DNA of 8,419 nucleotides, taken from NCBI GenBank assembly GCA_030631915.1, contig DAOVKF010000067.1, positions 1 through 8,419 on the forward strand. The letters are read 5' to 3'. The notes under the pieces are model-generated. The model saw only the letters and a program-made list of their open reading frames with translations, ran no database searches and had not been told where the DNA came from. Position 1 is the stretch's first letter. Every line of letters begins with the position of its first letter. This stretch comes from Candidatus Omnitrophota bacterium (GTDB taxonomy: Bacteria; Omnitrophota; Gorgyraeia; Tantalellales; Tantalellaceae). The translations under genes were made by a program, and so were the position numbers. Shown here in pieces: positions 6,618-8,419 of the stretch.

Positions 6618-6646
6618 ATATTATCAAAAGCGGTGTTTTCTGTCAA
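6618..6646 (-). promoter_or_regulatory. Strong sigma70-type promoter of the rplU operon
   Basis: A perfect -35 TTGACA (6641-6646) and a 17-base spacer lead to TAATAT (6618-6623, 4 of 6). A TG one base before the -10 makes an extended -10 element. The predicted start of transcription is near 6611, giving a leader of about 53 bases before rplU. The -35 begins four bases after the stop codon of the upstream pilin-like gene, so this marks the border between the pilus cluster and the housekeeping operon. No intrinsic terminator is seen between them. Confidence 0.75.
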
Positions 6647-6649
6647 GGG

Positions 6650-7810
6650 TCAGCGGTTCCAGCTGACAAGATAAAACAGGTCTTTGCCGTCTTCGCCCAT
6701 CATATCGTCCGGAGTGATATACACATACTTATAATTGATACTGGTGACAACATTCCACATTCTGATATCCCTCCTCGCCAGCACAATACCGTTGATATCT
6801 ATTTCAGAAAGCACCTGATGCGATTTTACGTCCTGTGCCGCATATACCAGGGCTTCCTCTGTATGGAGCCGTCCGGAAACGCGGATATTCCCGGTCTTGG
6901 CCATGATAATATTTTTGTTGCCGATTTTGTTCTGTGACAGTGTCCCTGACCCTATTACACGGATCTCATCCGCGATGATCCCGCCGTTCAAGGTACACGG
7001 GCCCTTAAAGGTCACATCCCCGTCAACGTAAACTATCCCGTTCGCCGGAGAAAGCGTCTGAGAATCAAACGTCTGGTCCGAGTTGTAATAATCGCCGGAA
7101 TCCATGGCCGCCTCTTTATACCGCGCGTAAATAAACGTCGGGAAAGTTATTCTGCTCATACCCTCAAATACCGTAGCCGTGTCGTCCGCGTCCCCATTGA
7201 TCACGACATGGTTATCCCACCAGTCCTTTGCGCCCTGATCGTATCTTGTCCCTTCCTTGACAATGCCCGTCGCTGACGCATCGCCGGTAATCCTTAACCA
7301 CGCGAGCATCGGCCCTGCCTTAAGGTAAACATTGTTGTTGGCATGTATATCTCCCGCGATAGAAGCAGTGGCCACAAGTGAGTTTATCTTTATGTCATTT
7401 CCAGCTCCGGAGAAATAATTCAGCGCTGTGGGCGTATTATCGACTATCTCCGCTGACACGACTGCGGGGACCCCTGAAACCGCCGCTGTCGATGTTACAA
7501 GATACCTGCCGCCGATATCGGAGAACGTGACATTATAAGTTCCCGTATCCAGGGTACCGGTAAAATCCGAGCGTGCGGCAAAGCCGCCGGTCTTTATTTT
7601 AGCTAACGCGTGGTTTATTCCCGCCTCAGCTATAAAACGCGCCTGCTCCTGTTCCTTGAGCCTCCGGATAAGTCTGACATCACGCTGTATCATTGTCGAT
7701 AATGACAATGTGCCCAGGGCCATAAGCGCCACAAAAAACAGCACCAGGATCAGGATCAGCCCTTTCTGGTCTTTCACGCCACGCGATAACATTCTCTTCA
7801 TCGTCTTCAC
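6650..7810 (-). CDS. PilX/GspK-like minor prepilin with beta-helix-like body
   Basis: A 386-residue exported protein. Residues 11-70 form a type IV prepilin N terminus: basic leader, cleavage site DQKG|LILIL after Gly17, a hydrophobic helix (18-40), then the charged RLKEQEQARFIAEAGINHAL typical of PilX N-terminal domains. Position +5 of the mature protein is Leu, not Glu, as in the K/X minor pilins that cap the fibre. The rest (about 130-355) has repeated short strands such as NGIVYVDGDVTFKG, LNGGIIADEIRVIGSG and INGIVLARRDIRMW, suggesting a right-handed beta-helix or bactofilin-like solenoid. It probably resides in the inner membrane before incorporation at the tip of a pilus or pseudopilus. 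The GTG start at 7810 overlaps the previous stop (GTGA); an ATG at 7801 with GGAAAG upstream is an alternative and would remove three residues. The exact family role is inferred. Confidence 0.8.
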   Translation of the reverse strand: MKTMKRMLSRGVKDQKGLILILVLFFVALMALGTLSLSTMIQRDVRLIRRLKEQEQARFIAEAGINHALAKIKTGGFAARSDFTGTLDTGTYNVTFSDIGGRYLVTSTAAVSGVPAVVSAEIVDNTPTALNYFSGAGNDIKINSLVATASIAGDIHANNNVYLKAGPMLAWLRITGDASATGIVKEGTRYDQGAKDWWDNHVVINGDADDTATVFEGMSRITFPTFIYARYKEAAMDSGDYYNSDQTFDSQTLSPANGIVYVDGDVTFKGPCTLNGGIIADEIRVIGSGTLSQNKIGNKNIIMAKTGNIRVSGRLHTEEALVYAAQDVKSHQVLSEIDINGIVLARRDIRMWNVVTSINYKYVYITPDDMMGEDGKDLFYLVSWNR

Positions 7811-8419
7811 TTTCCGGTGTTTCTCGGACTCACCCCCACAAAATTCTCCTCCACAATGGCCTGCCCGTGTATTTCCTTCAATACCTTAACATGCACGCTG
7901 AGGGTCTTGACAGTATCCATTCCGTCAACCGTGACCTTTGCCTGTCCATAGCTGTTCTTCTTCGCGACATAGCCGGTAATAGTGCACATACGCTCTGCCC
8001 CGGGCCAATCTATCTCCACATCGTCTATCCATGTCGAGTAGATACCCGTTATGTACGATTCCCCGCTGCCATCCCTGGGAAAATCATGAACCGGGTAGTG
8101 ATCCACCTGCTCCTTGACATAATTCTCATTGCTGAGCGTTGACGTGGACGTTTTCCAGAAAGGTTCGGCTGACAATTCCGCTAAAAACTGCACATACCCG
8201 CCGTTGCCGATAGACAACGAATGAGGATTGATACCGGATCCGGTTATGGAATCCCAATCCGCTGCCCCTGCCATATATTCATCTCCGGAAGAACGCACTT
8301 TAAACAGTATGTCGGTCCCTCCGGGACGGTTTTCCGACCATTTGATCTCACTATACTGGGGCGCGCTTAGAGTAGTATCGAATATCTGCGATTCTATGCT
8401 GCCCTTTTCATCCCAGATA
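7807..8419 (-). CDS. C-terminal part of an exported pilus-associated protein (5' end outside window)
   Basis: The frame is open to the right edge; 203 residues are visible, and a GTG at 8298 is internal rather than the start, since coding sequence continues upstream. The first 90 or so residues, with SQIFDTTLSAPQYSEIKWS, GTDILFKVRSSGD and GGYVQFLAELSA, resemble a beta-sandwich module I know from bacterial exported and pilus-linked proteins (xxVRTxxx ... RYxQYRAxL). The last part, about 95 residues, has DDVEIDWPG, MCTITGYVAKKN and an alternating beta pattern like the C-terminal lobes of PilV/PilW-type minor pilins. No signal or transmembrane segment is visible because the N terminus is missing. 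The 4-base overlap with the PilX/GspK-like gene supports a shared operon and complex. Function beyond pilus or pseudopilus association is not established. Confidence 0.7.
   Translation of the reverse strand, partial: IWDEKGSIESQIFDTTLSAPQYSEIKWSENRPGGTDILFKVRSSGDEYMAGAADWDSITGSGINPHSLSIGNGGYVQFLAELSAEPFWKTSTSTLSNENYVKEQVDHYPVHDFPRDGSGESYITGIYSTWIDDVEIDWPGAERMCTITGYVAKKNSYGQAKVTVDGMDTVKTLSVHVKVLKEIHGQAIVEENFVGVSPRNTGK

Noticed and set aside
8296..8298. GTG at 8298 as the start of the last gene
   Set aside because: The same frame remains open and coding-like to the window edge, with a continuous domain pattern across this codon.

Overview
The window reads as a bacterial chromosome segment, with every supportable gene on the minus strand, so transcription runs from high to low coordinates. 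Most of it is a dense housekeeping block in the order rplU, rpmA, obgE, proB, proA, nadD, a small zinc-ribbon gene, rsfS and argS. It is preceded by the 3' end of a type IV pilus or pseudopilus minor-pilin cluster. The rplU-rpmA-obgE-proB-proA-nadD-rsfS order is familiar from deltaproteobacteria-like genomes. The style of the proteins (Ile ATA and Arg AGG/AGA codons common, a DUF5679-type mini-protein, a divergent ArgS HIGH box, an ObgE without a C-terminal OCT domain, a PilX-like protein with a beta-helix-like body) suggests an uncultured lineage such as Omnitrophota or a neighbour. That placement is inference; no rRNA or other decisive marker is present.

Layout from right to left. 8419-7807: the C-terminal 203 residues of an exported or pilus-associated protein whose start lies outside the window. 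7810-6650: a GspK/PilX-like prepilin, joined to the previous gene by a 4-base GTGA overlap. 6649-6558: a strong sigma70-type promoter and a short leader with an inverted repeat. 6557-5954: ribosomal proteins L21 and L27. 5899-4880: the ribosome-assembly GTPase ObgE. 4941-2567: the proline biosynthesis pair ProB and ProA; proB starts inside the end of obgE with an unusually long 62-base overlap. 2460-1864: NadD of NAD synthesis. 1795-1652: a 47-residue two-CxxC protein with its own candidate promoter. 1515-1144: ribosome silencing factor RsfS. 1156-1: the N-terminal 385 residues of arginyl-tRNA synthetase, running off the left edge.

The housekeeping genes centre on translation (L21, L27, ObgE, RsfS, ArgS), with proline and NAD synthesis embedded. 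Very short gaps or overlaps between obgE, proB and proA and between rsfS and argS point to cotranscription and translational coupling. I found no mobile element, CRISPR array, RNA gene, phage gene or defence cassette, and I do not see a previously undescribed system. The points worth a second look are local: the obgE/proB overlap, a GKMD in place of NKxD in ObgE, the altered ArgS HIGH box, the small zinc-ribbon gene with its own promoter, the unusual tip-pilin pair, and a few hairpins in spacers.
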